DNA of 64,000 bases from JANOBD01 sp031411495 (GTDB lineage: Bacteria > Planctomycetota > Phycisphaerae > Tepidisphaerales > Tepidisphaeraceae). The DNA is taken from positions 1-64,000 of the forward strand of contig JANOBD010000165.1 in NCBI GenBank assembly GCA_031411495.1. Direction: 5' to 3'. The position numbers and the translations under genes are program-made. Each line of letters opens with the position of its first letter. The stretch's first letter is position 1. This document shows positions 1 to 8,940 of the stretch, one piece after another. The notes under the pieces are model-generated. The model saw only the letters and a list, made by a program, of their open reading frames with translations. It was not told where the DNA came from and did not search any database.

Positions 1-134
1 TGTCCGCCGCTTGCCGCGGGTTCGGCGCTGGGTCGGCGCGAAGATCTCGCTCTACCATGCCCGACTTAAAGCCAGACGACTCAGCGCCCAGCACTCACGC
101 TGATGCGCAATGCTGCCGTGCGTACCCTACGACA

Positions 135-596
135 CTACGACACTACTCGAGGGCGTTTACACATGATCGAGATGCCAGCGACTCCGAGCGCGACCAACGA
201 GGGCTCCGGGAAAACACGAACGGTAACCGTCGTCCCGCCGGAGTTCATGAAAGGAGAATTGTCGCGTGCGCCGATGCCCAAGCCAAAAACTGATCCGACT
301 TCATTGTACGTAAAACCTTGTCCATAATAGATAAAGCTGGCGGGGTTGCCCGGCGTGAAAGTTAGCCCAAAAAACGGGCCCGCGGTCGCATTCATGTAAA
401 CGATGGTGTCTTCCGGGTCATCGTCGCGAACGATGTCGGAGATCGTAAATGAACCGGTCCCCCCCGGCGGGACGACGACCGTGATGTCGTAAGGGCCGTT
501 GGGGAAGTAGGGGTTGTTGAACGGCGAACTTGCCCGTGCGCACAGAGGGACCGAAAGGCTCGTGAGGACCGTAACGACAGTTTTTGAACCTCCCAT
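135..596 (-). CDS. PEP-CTERM sorting domain protein
   Basis: Predicted secreted protein of 153 aa, role unknown. The N-terminus is signal-peptide-like: a Lys near residue 5, then a hydrophobic Val/Leu stretch and an Ala-rich end near residue 22. The middle is beta-rich and low in Cys. The C-terminus has the PEP-CTERM tripartite layout: Pro-Glu-Pro, a hydrophobic stretch (SLVALGVAGISIM) and a basic tail (CKRPR). In the family this tail is a sorting and anchoring signal processed by an exosortase; no exosortase gene is in the window. The ATG at 596 gives the signal peptide directly. It is transcribed away from the small gene at 818. The 134 bases before its stop codon hold no recognisable gene. 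Confidence 0.8.
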   Translation of the reverse strand: MGGSKTVVTVLTSLSVPLCARASSPFNNPYFPNGPYDITVVVPPGGTGSFTISDIVRDDDPEDTIVYMNATAGPFFGLTFTPGNPASFIYYGQGFTYNEVGSVFGLGIGARDNSPFMNSGGTTVTVRVFPEPSLVALGVAGISIMCKRPRVVS

Positions 597-817
597 GCGG
601 CTCGCCCTCCCTGCAAAGTCGACGTGGCTTGAGCTACGACATAGTTATCGCGGTTTCGTCGGCCGTCAACAGAATTCGACTTCCCGCCCTCTTCTTCCGC
701 ATTTCTGCCCAAGCCGTAGTTCCGACAAGCGGAGCCGCAACCATTCCGAAGTCGGATTGTCGCAGCCCCAAACGTGGCGTATCATTCAGGTGGCACAAAG
801 GAAGGTGCCGCCGACCC

Positions 818-1021
818 ATGTTCAATCCCGAAGCCGACATGATCGCCCGCATCGAATCGCTCGAGTTGGAGATTCGCGCGATCCGTCGCCGCATCGAGCA
901 CGCGCCCAGTGCCGAGGACAAGCGCGTCCTGAACCAGCAGATCGGCGAATTGACGACCGAGATCACCCGGCTGAAAGAACGCCTCTCGCCGCGCCCGCCG
1001 AAACTCAGCAACTCGAAGTGA
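818..1021 (+). CDS. small coiled-coil hypothetical protein (67 aa)
   Basis: Short, highly charged protein with heptad-like spacing of Leu/Ile (IESLELEIRAIRRRI, then a second helix ending LTTEITRLKERL), so probably a two-helix coiled coil. A longer in-frame reading reaches back to 584, but the ATG at 818 is preferred because a purine-rich AAAGGAAGG lies about 12 bases upstream and the coiled coil begins right after it. No membrane segment or catalytic motif is visible, and I do not recognise a family. It lies 90 bases ahead of the exopolysaccharide initiating transferase on the same strand. Codon use is high-GC like its neighbours. Confidence 0.6.
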   Translation: MFNPEADMIARIESLELEIRAIRRRIEHAPSAEDKRVLNQQIGELTTEITRLKERLSPRPPKLSNSK

Positions 1022-1111
1022 GTTCGAACCCGCTCGATTAATCTCGGACGTTGGCCGCGAGCCGCTGTCGATTTTGGCCCGCGTTCGATCCCGGCTACCC
1101 TTCGCCAACGA

Positions 1112-2257
1112 ATGTCGTCCACCGCACTGGGTATCTTCGCGCTCATCTCCGTGAGCTTCGCGATCTCGATCCTGCTGACCCGCTTCATGATCGGCTTCTC
1201 GCCGCGCATCGGCTTCGTCGACAAGCCGGGCGGACGCAAGATCCACGAGAACCCCAAGCCGCTGGGCGGCGGCGTGGCGATCACGCTGTCGTTCATCCTG
1301 CCGCTGCTGGCGGGCATCGCGGCCGTGCAGATCGCGCCGGCCTGGACCATCTCCCAATTGGCCGACCATCCGGATGCGACGGCGCTGGTGACCGGCGCCG
1401 AGCACCAGACGCCGCTCTCGCTCGCGCTCATCGGCTGCGTGCTGGTGATGCACGGGATGGGCCTGGTCGATGATCGCAAGGCGCTGGGCCCCTACCTCAA
1501 GCTGATCATTCAACTGGCGGCGGCCGGCTTTCTCGTCCTGAAGTTCGATATGCGGGTGATGACGTTCCTGGACGACCACGTCGGCGGGCCGTGGCTGTCG
1601 GGACTGCTCACGATTCTCTGGATCGCCGCGATCACCAACGCGTTCAACTTCCTCGACAACATGGATGGGCTGAGCGCCGGCGTCGCGGCGATCTGCGCGG
1701 CGGCGTTCCTCGTCAGCGCCTGTCTGATCGGCCAATGGTTCGTGGCCGCATCGCTGGCGTGCCTGCTCGGCGCGGTGCTCGGCTTCCTCATCTGGAACTT
1801 CCCGCCGGCCCGGATCTTCATGGGTGATTCCGGTTCGCTGGTGATTGGCTTCGTGCTCGGCGTCCTGACGGTTCGAACGACGTTCATCACTCACGGCGAG
1901 GATTTCGCGAACCGCTGGCACGCCGTCTTCTCGCCGCTGCTCGTGCTCGCGCTGCCGCTGTACGATTTGGTGGTGGTGAGCGCGATCCGACTGAGCCGCG
2001 GCAAGAGCCCGTTCGTGGGCGATCGCAATCACTTCAGCCATCGACTGGTGAATCGCGGCATGAGTCGCCGGACGGCGGTGCTGTGCCTGTACCTCGTGAC
2101 TGCCGCGACCTCGGTGGCGGCCATCGTCCTGCCGCAGGTGCGTTCCGGGCTGATCGCGTTCCTGGTGGTCGGTCAGACGTTGATGATCCTGGGCGTCGTC
2201 ATGTTGCTCGAGCAGCACCCGCTACCCTCGGACTCGAACGGTGATCGACGCGGATGA
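1112..2257 (+). CDS. WecA/TagO-type undecaprenyl-phosphate sugar-1-phosphate transferase (MraY family)
   Basis: Integral membrane enzyme (381 aa, about ten hydrophobic segments) that starts glycan synthesis by moving a HexNAc-1-phosphate from a UDP-sugar to undecaprenyl phosphate. Family landmarks are in order: the cytoplasmic DKPGGRKIHENPKPLGGG loop, GLVDDRKALGP with its Asp pair, NAFNFLDNMDGLSAG, FMGDSGSLVIGF, and the late DRNHFSHRL motif that replaces the HIHH-type loop. Length fits WecA/TagO. The ATG at 1112 begins directly before the first membrane segment. Its last codons overlap the next gene in an ATGA junction, so the two are translationally coupled. The sugar specificity cannot be read from sequence. 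Confidence 0.9.
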   Translation: MSSTALGIFALISVSFAISILLTRFMIGFSPRIGFVDKPGGRKIHENPKPLGGGVAITLSFILPLLAGIAAVQIAPAWTISQLADHPDATALVTGAEHQTPLSLALIGCVLVMHGMGLVDDRKALGPYLKLIIQLAAAGFLVLKFDMRVMTFLDDHVGGPWLSGLLTILWIAAITNAFNFLDNMDGLSAGVAAICAAAFLVSACLIGQWFVAASLACLLGAVLGFLIWNFPPARIFMGDSGSLVIGFVLGVLTVRTTFITHGEDFANRWHAVFSPLLVLALPLYDLVVVSAIRLSRGKSPFVGDRNHFSHRLVNRGMSRRTAVLCLYLVTAATSVAAIVLPQVRSGLIAFLVVGQTLMILGVVMLLEQHPLPSDSNGDRRG

Positions 2258-4464
2258 GATCCGAAAGGCGTATGACCACCGAGCACGAACAACCTCGATT
2301 CAACTGGCTGACGCGCCTGGCGCTGGGCCTGCTGCTGGCGATCGTGGTCGCACGTTGCCTGATGCTCGAGGTGGCGCGCGAGGCGATCATTCAGGGCCCT
2401 ACGTTTTCGAACGGCCCCGGCCCGACGACATCGCTTTTCCTCGACTCACTCACGTTTATCCCGATGCTGCTGATCCTGGTCAGGCGGGTTCTCGACGACT
2501 CATACACGCTTCGATTTCGCTGGGTGCACCTGCTCTTTACGCTGCTGGCGGTCTGGACACTGGCGAGCATCGCGTGGGCGCCTGATCGATTCCTGGCGAT
2601 GGTCGGTGCGATGCAGATCGTCGCGGGAGCGAGCCTGTTCTGGTCGGTTTCCCAACTGGTCCGACGGTGGGAACACCTCCGCATTGTGGTCGGCATCTGC
2701 GTCGGCCTGCTGCTGGCCAACGTCGTACAGGCCGCGATCTACCGGCTCTTCGACCTGCCGGACCTGCAGAACTTCTGGCAGCAGAACAAGGAGACGTTTT
2801 TCGCCGAGCGCGGATGGAAGCCTGGCGAGTTCATCGCGACTCGCTTCGAGAAAAAGCTGCTGGCCGGCGAACTGCTCGGCTTCAACGTTTCGCCCAACAC
2901 ACTGGGCGCGCTCGTCGTCATGCTGTGCCTGATCACGCTCGGCGCGGCGATGCAGCGCGTGGAAGACAAGGATGATCAAGGGTGGATCGGCATCCTTTTT
3001 CTCGTCGCGATCGCGGCGCTGTTCCCGCTCGCATACACGGGCAGCAAGGCGTCGTGGGCGGCGCTCCTGCTCGGAATCGTCCTGCTCGCCCTCTGGCGGC
3101 TGCTGAGGAAATGGCTCGTCGCACACCGCATTTTCGTCTTTTCGGTCGCGATGGCGGGGATCGCGCTGGGCATCGTCAGCGTGGTCGCGTACGGCCTGAG
3201 CTTCGGCGGCCTCCCGGAAGACAGCATCAACTTCCGCTGGCGCTATTGGACCGCCGCGTGGGCCGGCATCACGCAGGCGCCGGTTTTCGGCGTCGGCTGG
3301 GGAAACTTCGCGAGCGTATTCCTGCAGCACCGCCTGCCGGTGTCGGCCGAGGAAATCTCCGATCCACACAATTTCCTCGTCCGATGGGCGGCGGAGCTGG
3401 GCATCGTGGGGCTTGTGCTGGGCGTGTCGTGGCTGATCCTGTGGACATGGAACCTGACAAGGCCACTCGCGATCGCGGGTGTGACGACTCCGCCGCGGCG
3501 CGTGCATCGCGTGCTGTGGATCGGGTTGGCCGCGTTTTTCGCATCGCTGATCGCGGTCGACTTCAGCCGGCTCGACGAGAGCGGCCAGTTCTTCGCCGCA
3601 CTGCTCGACATGCTCAGGCGCATCCTGTTGAGCGGGCTGGTCACGCTCGGGCTGGGGATTCTCTGTCTTCGCGACGCCGAGCATCGTGAGGTCGATGCCC
3701 GCCCCGCCCCGTGGCTCATGGCCGGGATGTTCGTTGGCGTGCTCGCGTTTCTTCTCCAGTCGGGAATCGACATCGCGTTCTTCCAGACTGGTCCCTTTAT
3801 GCTCTGCCTGCTGATCATGGCGGCGCTGCTTGGCGTGGTGCTGGAGGAGAGGGCTCGTCGCCAGACGGCGATCGCGACCGTGTCATTGGTTCTCAGCACG
3901 CTATGTGTGGTGATCGTCTTGATCGCGTTCGTGATCCCCACCGCGTTTGCCGAATCGACGGCCGACTACGCCCGCCGACTGGCACCGAATCAGCCCGAAC
4001 GCGCGATCGATCTTTACGAGAAGGCCTACGGGCAAGCACCGGTCCGCAACGCCGACTACCTGATTCGCGCCGCCGAGATCGCGCAGGTGCCGGCACTGAA
4101 CATGGAACAGCGGGCTCGCGAATTGCTGGGTCGAGCGATCGATGCCGACCCGACATCGATCAAGGCGCTGACCGCGCGAGGCCATCTGCTCGCACAGCGC
4201 GCCGCCAATCCCTCCACCATCGAACAGTGCCTGGCCGACTATCAGCGAGCGGTGGAGCTGAATCCGAACGAGATCGATCTGCGGCTCGACTACGCGCAGC
4301 TGCTCGAGCATTTTGGCAAGCCAAAGGAAGCGGCGACGCAGCTGATCGCCGCGATGCAGGTCAACAGCGCATATGACCCGGCCGAGCCGGAACGGCTCGA
4401 GCTCCGCGCGCCCGGCGAGGTGCAGCGCATCACCGCGAAGATCGCCGCACTGCAGGCCCGATGA
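2254..4464 (+). CDS. O-antigen ligase/polymerase family protein with TPR-like C-terminus
   Basis: Large membrane protein (736 aa) with about a dozen hydrophobic segments over residues 15-570. A soluble helical tail of about 150 aa follows, with repeats resembling TPR (for example RAIDLYEKAYGQAP and ADYQRAVELNPNEIDLRLDY). The Wzy_C/WaaL-type landmark is near residues 330-380, with FGVGWGNFASVF and DPHNFLVRWAAELGIVGL. Members ligate or polymerise lipid-linked glycans at the outer face of the cytoplasmic membrane. The start overlaps the WecA-type gene by four bases; an in-frame ATG at 2272 is an alternative. A second O-antigen-ligase-like gene lies at 8937, so the two may divide polymerase and ligase roles (inference). 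Confidence 0.85.
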   Translation: MRSERRMTTEHEQPRFNWLTRLALGLLLAIVVARCLMLEVAREAIIQGPTFSNGPGPTTSLFLDSLTFIPMLLILVRRVLDDSYTLRFRWVHLLFTLLAVWTLASIAWAPDRFLAMVGAMQIVAGASLFWSVSQLVRRWEHLRIVVGICVGLLLANVVQAAIYRLFDLPDLQNFWQQNKETFFAERGWKPGEFIATRFEKKLLAGELLGFNVSPNTLGALVVMLCLITLGAAMQRVEDKDDQGWIGILFLVAIAALFPLAYTGSKASWAALLLGIVLLALWRLLRKWLVAHRIFVFSVAMAGIALGIVSVVAYGLSFGGLPEDSINFRWRYWTAAWAGITQAPVFGVGWGNFASVFLQHRLPVSAEEISDPHNFLVRWAAELGIVGLVLGVSWLILWTWNLTRPLAIAGVTTPPRRVHRVLWIGLAAFFASLIAVDFSRLDESGQFFAALLDMLRRILLSGLVTLGLGILCLRDAEHREVDARPAPWLMAGMFVGVLAFLLQSGIDIAFFQTGPFMLCLLIMAALLGVVLEERARRQTAIATVSLVLSTLCVVIVLIAFVIPTAFAESTADYARRLAPNQPERAIDLYEKAYGQAPVRNADYLIRAAEIAQVPALNMEQRARELLGRAIDADPTSIKALTARGHLLAQRAANPSTIEQCLADYQRAVELNPNEIDLRLDYAQLLEHFGKPKEAATQLIAAMQVNSAYDPAEPERLELRAPGEVQRITAKIAALQAR

Positions 4465-4470
4465 CTCAAT

Positions 4471-5373
4471 TCACCGGGAAGCGGAATTTGTACCCGCGAT
4501 CGGCACCTTCGCGCGCGCTTCGAGGGCGCGGATCATCCCTTGCGTACCCAGCCGCCCATCGCCAGCGGCTTTCACTTCATCGAGATACTTCTTCGCGAGC
4601 GTGACAGCGTCGAGCGAGAGCCCGCTGGATTGCGCGTTGTCGAGGACGATGCGCAGGTCTTTGAGAGCCAGATCGATCATAAACGCCGGCTGCAGGTCAC
4701 CGGCGAGAATCTTGGGTCCCAGATTCGCCAGCTGCCACGATCCACCCGCCCCACTGCCGACCACGTCGATCATCTTCGTGAGATCCACGCCCTGCTTCGC
4801 GCCGAAGGCGAGCGCTTCGCAGACCCCGGCGAGCGTCGTGAGCACGGCGATCTGGTTGCACGCTTTACAGACCTGGCCCGCGCCCGGACCGCCGAGACGC
4901 ACGATCCGCTTGCCGACCGCCTCGAAGATGGGCATGCAGCGTTCGAACGCGCGTTCATCGCCGCCGACCATGATCGAGAGTGTCCCGTTGCGCGCACCGA
5001 CATCGCCGCCGGAGACAGGCGCATCGAGAAGCGTGACGGACTGCTTCGCGACCCGTTCGGCGAACTGGCGCGCCTTGTCGGGCCGGATTGTGGAGTGATC
5101 GATCACGATCAGGCCGGGCCGCGCGCCGCCCGCGATGCCGTCGGCTCCGAACAGGACGGCTTCGACATCCGGCGTGTCCGTCACGTTGATGCAGACGACG
5201 TCGCACGTCTTCGCGACGCTCGCCGGCGAATCGGCAACCCGCGCACCCAGCGCCAGGAGAGGTTCGGTCTTTCCGCGGGTTCGATTCCAGACGGAAAGCT
5301 CAAAGCCTGCCTTGAGGAGGTTGGCAGCCATCGCGCTGCCCATCACGCCGAGTCCGATGTAGCCGACTTTCAT
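4471..5373 (-). CDS. NAD(P)-dependent oxidoreductase, 3-hydroxyisobutyrate dehydrogenase family
   Basis: Soluble beta-hydroxyacid dehydrogenase of 300 aa. The N-terminal Rossmann fold shows GYIGLGVMG at residues 4-12. The substrate motif DAPVSGGDVGARNGTL lies near residue 120, and the catalytic Lys in GQVCKACNQ near residue 170. The C-terminal half is the all-helical domain with a conserved KDLRIVLDNA segment. The family includes 3-hydroxyisobutyrate, tartronate-semialdehyde and gamma-hydroxybutyrate enzymes, and the substrate cannot be fixed here. The ATG at 5373 (MKVGYIGLG) is chosen because the Rossmann strand starts at once; the 28 upstream in-frame residues look like noncoding translation. 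It ends convergently 6 bases from the ligase gene and probably has no direct role in the glycan locus. Confidence 0.88.
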   Translation of the reverse strand: MKVGYIGLGVMGSAMAANLLKAGFELSVWNRTRGKTEPLLALGARVADSPASVAKTCDVVCINVTDTPDVEAVLFGADGIAGGARPGLIVIDHSTIRPDKARQFAERVAKQSVTLLDAPVSGGDVGARNGTLSIMVGGDERAFERCMPIFEAVGKRIVRLGGPGAGQVCKACNQIAVLTTLAGVCEALAFGAKQGVDLTKMIDVVGSGAGGSWQLANLGPKILAGDLQPAFMIDLALKDLRIVLDNAQSSGLSLDAVTLAKKYLDEVKAAGDGRLGTQGMIRALEARAKVPIAGTNSASR

Positions 5374-5390
5374 AAGGGCGGATTGTAGCC

Positions 5391-6617
5391 TCAAGCGCGG
5401 GTGCGCGCCAGTACGTCGCGGTAAAGAGACTCGGTGGCCCTGGCGAGCACCGGCCACGCGTAATACCGCCGGACCATTTCCCGCATGCGGGATGCGAGCA
5501 TCGAGGTGTGATCTGGCGAGTGCAGCGCGCGGGTGATTCGCTCGGCGAGCGCATCGACGTCGCCAACTGGGAATATCAGGTCATATCCTTCCACGCGTTC
5601 CATCAGCTCGCTGTGCGGTGGAATATCGCTCACGATCGCGCACACGTTGCGGTCCATACACTCGAGCAGGCTGCTCGGCAGGCCCTCGAGTTCGCTGGCG
5701 GTAAGATAAAGTCGAGCGCATCGGAACAGGGTCTGAAGCGCATTCCCCTTCTGCAGGCCGGTGAAGACCACGCGCGGGTCGCTCGCCGCCTGGCGCTTGA
5801 TCGAATCGACATAACCATCCGATTGATTACCCTCGCCGACGATGACGAGTTTGCAGTCGGTGTTCACCTTCGCGAACGCGGCGAGCACGTCATTGTGCCG
5901 CTTCTCGGGGACCAGCCGGCTGATCGTGACGAGAAACCTTCCAGGTTCCAGGCCGAACGTCTGCAGCGTTGCCGCATCGGGCGTGAACGAATCACTGACC
6001 GGATGGATCCCGTTGGGCAGCAACGCCGCGTCGACGTTGTATTGCTCACGATAGTAGCTCACCAGCGATCGGTTCACCGTCACGATCTGGGCCGCGTGCT
6101 TCACCATCTCGCGCTCGGCCTGCATGATCAGTTTGGCGCCGAAGCCCTTCCACTTCTCGCGCTGGTGGTCGAGACCATGTACATGTGAAATCGTCGGTAC
6201 GCGATAGAACGAACAGACTTTCTGCGCCAGATTCGGAGGGATGGCGTGGAAGCTCACCACGTCGAACGGTTCGTTCCGATCATTGAGTGCGCCTCTGCGC
6301 ATCGCATGGAGACAACTGAGCGCGGTGTGAGACACCGTTTCGAGCTTGCCCGGAACCGCGGGCGTCCGCACGAGCTGGATGCCGCGGTATTCGGCCGTCG
6401 GCTTGTCGAGCACGCCGGCGCGGCAGTAGACGGTGATCTTGTGGCCCTGCTCGGCGAAATGCACGAAGAGGTTTTCGACGATGGTCTCGACGCCCGAGTA
6501 AGTGCTCGGGATGCCCCGCCCGCCGACGACGGCGATCCGCATCGGTCGGGATCTGTCGATGTCGCGCGACGGCGCAACCTGCTGTACGGAAGATGACTTG
6601 TCCTGCGTCGCGATCAT
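5391..6617 (-). CDS. glycosyltransferase family 4 (DUF1972-type N-terminus)
   Basis: Cytoplasmic GT-B glycosyltransferase, 408 aa. The N-terminal domain begins MRIAVVGGRGIPSTYSGVET near residue 26, which is the signature of the DUF1972 group often found in exopolysaccharide clusters. The C-terminal GT4 domain has the nucleotide-sugar region around LEGLPSSLLECMDRNVCAIV with its acidic residues (E and E of the EX7E motif). The start ATG at 6617 overlaps the stop of the upstream glycosyltransferase by four bases, so the two are coupled. The longer in-frame extension to 6779 lies inside that gene and is rejected. It is the last of a - strand run of glycan genes. The donor sugar is unknown. Confidence 0.88.
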   Translation of the reverse strand: MIATQDKSSSVQQVAPSRDIDRSRPMRIAVVGGRGIPSTYSGVETIVENLFVHFAEQGHKITVYCRAGVLDKPTAEYRGIQLVRTPAVPGKLETVSHTALSCLHAMRRGALNDRNEPFDVVSFHAIPPNLAQKVCSFYRVPTISHVHGLDHQREKWKGFGAKLIMQAEREMVKHAAQIVTVNRSLVSYYREQYNVDAALLPNGIHPVSDSFTPDAATLQTFGLEPGRFLVTISRLVPEKRHNDVLAAFAKVNTDCKLVIVGEGNQSDGYVDSIKRQAASDPRVVFTGLQKGNALQTLFRCARLYLTASELEGLPSSLLECMDRNVCAIVSDIPPHSELMERVEGYDLIFPVGDVDALAERITRALHSPDHTSMLASRMREMVRRYYAWPVLARATESLYRDVLARTRA

Positions 6618-7804
6618 GCTGCCGACCCCACCCTGTTCTGATCTGTCGCCAGTTTTGACTGAAGCACCGAGCGATAGGCCGCGGTCAGTCGCCGGTAATA
6701 AACGTCCGGCGTGTATTCCCGCAGCGCCTTGGTTCGACCGGCCTCGCCCATGGAAGCAGCTCGGGACGGGTCGTTCCACACGCTCGTGATGGCCTCGGCG
6801 AGCTTTGCTGGATCATTCGGCGGCACACAGAGGCCTGTGAGGTTGTGATCGACCACCTCGGGCAATCCGCCCATCGCGCTCGCGATCACCGGCAGACGAT
6901 AGGCCATCGCCTCGGCGCAGACGATTCCGAAGGCCTCGAACCAGATGCTCGGCACGGCGAGCATGCGGGCGTTGCCCAGAAAGGCCGGGATCTGTTCGCG
7001 CCGGAGCGCGCCGACGAACTCGACGTTCGCCGGAAGCGAGTGCTGCAACTCGGGCATCGGCGACGGATCGCCGGCGATTTTCACGGGCAAGCCGCTGATT
7101 CGCGCAGCCGCGATGAGCACCGCCAGCCCCTTCTCCGGGCTGATCCGGCCGACGTAGGCGACGTAATCGCCGGCGGTGTTGCGAGGCGGCGCATCCGGCA
7201 GGTCCGCGAAGTTGTAGAGCGTCCGGATTCGATCGACCGGGAATCCGCCCTTGGCGACCTGGTCGGCCACGAAGTTCGAGCAGCACAGGTAGGCGTCGAC
7301 TCCATGGTGGATCTTCCCGCTTACGCGCGCCGCGGCATTTCGGATCGCGTACGCGACGCTCATCGGGCGGCTGCCGCGACAATTGTGAATCGCACACCAC
7401 TGCTCGTGTCCGCCGACACATTTCTCACAGACTTTGCCGTCGCGAAGGTGCTGCGCGGTCGGGCACGTCAGCTTGTAATCCTGGACGCTCATCACCACTG
7501 GCACATCGACTTCGCGGCAGGCGTCGAGGATGCTCGGACTGAGCTGGGGATAGAGATTGTGAACGTGAACCACATCCGGCGCGTGCTCGCGGAGCAATTC
7601 CTTCATCGCGCGCTTCGCGGAAGGCGAATAGACCATCGACCCGAATGCCGCGAGCCTGCCGGGGAGGCCGTGAATGTCCTTGTTGTCCTTCTCGACGACG
7701 ATCACCTCATCGCCGCGCGAGCGAAGCAGGCGCGTGATCGATTCGAAGAGCACTTCCATCCCGCCGGGACCGGCGTGGCGGTTGTGAACATTTACGATGC
7801 GCAC
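6614..7804 (-). CDS. glycosyltransferase family 4
   Basis: GT-B retaining glycosyltransferase, 396 aa. The N-terminal acceptor domain starts MRIVNVHNRHAGPGGMEV, and the C-terminal donor domain has FEAFGIVCAEAMAYRLPV, the EX7E element of GT4. A cysteine cluster near residue 125 (CPTAQ..CEKCVGG..WCAIHNC) suggests a small metal-binding insert, which is seen in a subset of these enzymes. The start is GTG at 7804: it lies inside the end of the upstream gene (13-base overlap), and GGGAGG sits 5 bases before it. The upstream in-frame extension to 8152 is shadow translation. The enzyme probably adds one sugar of the repeat unit. Confidence 0.85.
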   Translation of the reverse strand: MRIVNVHNRHAGPGGMEVLFESITRLLRSRGDEVIVVEKDNKDIHGLPGRLAAFGSMVYSPSAKRAMKELLREHAPDVVHVHNLYPQLSPSILDACREVDVPVVMSVQDYKLTCPTAQHLRDGKVCEKCVGGHEQWCAIHNCRGSRPMSVAYAIRNAAARVSGKIHHGVDAYLCCSNFVADQVAKGGFPVDRIRTLYNFADLPDAPPRNTAGDYVAYVGRISPEKGLAVLIAAARISGLPVKIAGDPSPMPELQHSLPANVEFVGALRREQIPAFLGNARMLAVPSIWFEAFGIVCAEAMAYRLPVIASAMGGLPEVVDHNLTGLCVPPNDPAKLAEAITSVWNDPSRAASMGEAGRTKALREYTPDVYYRRLTAAYRSVLQSKLATDQNRVGSAA

Positions 7805-8940
7805 GGAACCTCCCGCGGCACCGATTTGCCGAGCAGTCGCTCGAAGAACGCGACGTGCTGATTGGCCGTACCCTGCCACGTCGTTCGGGCGCGGGTGCGC
7901 AGCGCGCTCTCTCGCAGGCGTCCTCGAAGGGCACGGTCGGTCAATACAGATTCGATGCCACGCTCCAGCGCGATCGCATCTTTCGGCGGGACCAGCACCA
8001 GGTCGAACAGGCTGGCGATTTCCTTCGGCGTGGCGGGGCCGTTGGTGGTGACCGTCGGCAGGCCGTGGCCCAGCGCTGCGAGCATGCTGCTGCGGTTGGT
8101 GCTGGTGCCGCTGTGAAACGGCAGCGCGGCGAGGTCGCAGGCGTGCAGACACTCGCTGACGCGGGTCAGCGACGCATTCGGAACCCAGGTGACGCCCGCG
8201 TCACCAAATCGCTTTCGAAGTGGCTCGCACCAGGGCTCTTCGCGATCGAATTGCCCGATGATCACCGTACGCATCGCCGAGCCTTTCTGGCGGAGCTTGG
8301 CGTGTGCCGTGAGCAGTTCGTCGATCCCTTTGTGCGGATAGATGATGCCGAAATAGGCGATCGCCATCTCGCGCTCGGCAATCCCGAGTTCGCTTCGCCA
8401 TTTGGCGCGCTGCTCGCTCGAGCAAGGCAACACCTCGACGTTGCTGGCGATCGGGATGCACTCGTGCGGCGGCGCGCCGAACGTGCACCATGATGCGATG
8501 TATGGCCAATCGCCGGGATCGACGTGGATGATCCCGCCGACGCTGTTGAGCATCGGCCACGTGCGCAGGCGCCAGCGCCAGCGCATCACGCGGCAATCGT
8601 GGATCGTCACCGTCGACTTCACGCGTGGCGCACGCCGGCGGAGGTACGCGGCGAACAGGTTCATCATCGGACTGCGGCCGTAGTGCACGCCCGGGTACTG
8701 GATATTCACCACGTCGAACTCGCTGGCGATCTGAGTCGCGCGGTCCATGTCCTTCATGGTGAAAGAAGGCATTTCGCGGCGAACGAGATACGGCCGGCTC
8801 ACGCCGTCGTCCTTGCCGGCCAGCGTGAGCACGGTGACATCGACGCCCTGCGCGCTCAGCGAACGTGCCAGCAGATCGGTGTAGTCGCCAATGCCGCTGA
8901 CGAACGGCGGAAAATCGCCGACGACGATGAGGAGTTTCAC
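7792..8940 (-). CDS. glycosyltransferase family 4
   Basis: GT-B glycosyltransferase of 382 aa. It begins MKLLIVVGDFPPFVSGIGDY, the usual first strand and Gly-rich acceptor loop of GT4. The donor domain contains IAYFGIIYPHKGIDELLTAH and a degenerate nucleotide region (CDLAALPFHSGTSTNRSSML). The classical EX7E pair is not obvious, as in several GT4 members acting on lipid-linked glycans. The start is GTG at 8940, overlapping the stop of the polymerase gene in a GTGA junction; the end overlaps the next glycosyltransferase by 13 bases. This tight packing puts it in one transcript with the flippase and polymerase genes. Confidence 0.82.
   Translation of the reverse strand: MKLLIVVGDFPPFVSGIGDYTDLLARSLSAQGVDVTVLTLAGKDDGVSRPYLVRREMPSFTMKDMDRATQIASEFDVVNIQYPGVHYGRSPMMNLFAAYLRRRAPRVKSTVTIHDCRVMRWRWRLRTWPMLNSVGGIIHVDPGDWPYIASWCTFGAPPHECIPIASNVEVLPCSSEQRAKWRSELGIAEREMAIAYFGIIYPHKGIDELLTAHAKLRQKGSAMRTVIIGQFDREEPWCEPLRKRFGDAGVTWVPNASLTRVSECLHACDLAALPFHSGTSTNRSSMLAALGHGLPTVTTNGPATPKEIASLFDLVLVPPKDAIALERGIESVLTDRALRGRLRESALRTRARTTWQGTANQHVAFFERLLGKSVPREVPCAS

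Noticed and set aside
782..2218. Long open frame on the - strand opposite the WecA-type gene
   Set aside because: Its product is rich in Arg, His, Gln and Asp with no hydrophobic core, the usual shadow of a high-GC gene. The + strand frame has clear family motifs.
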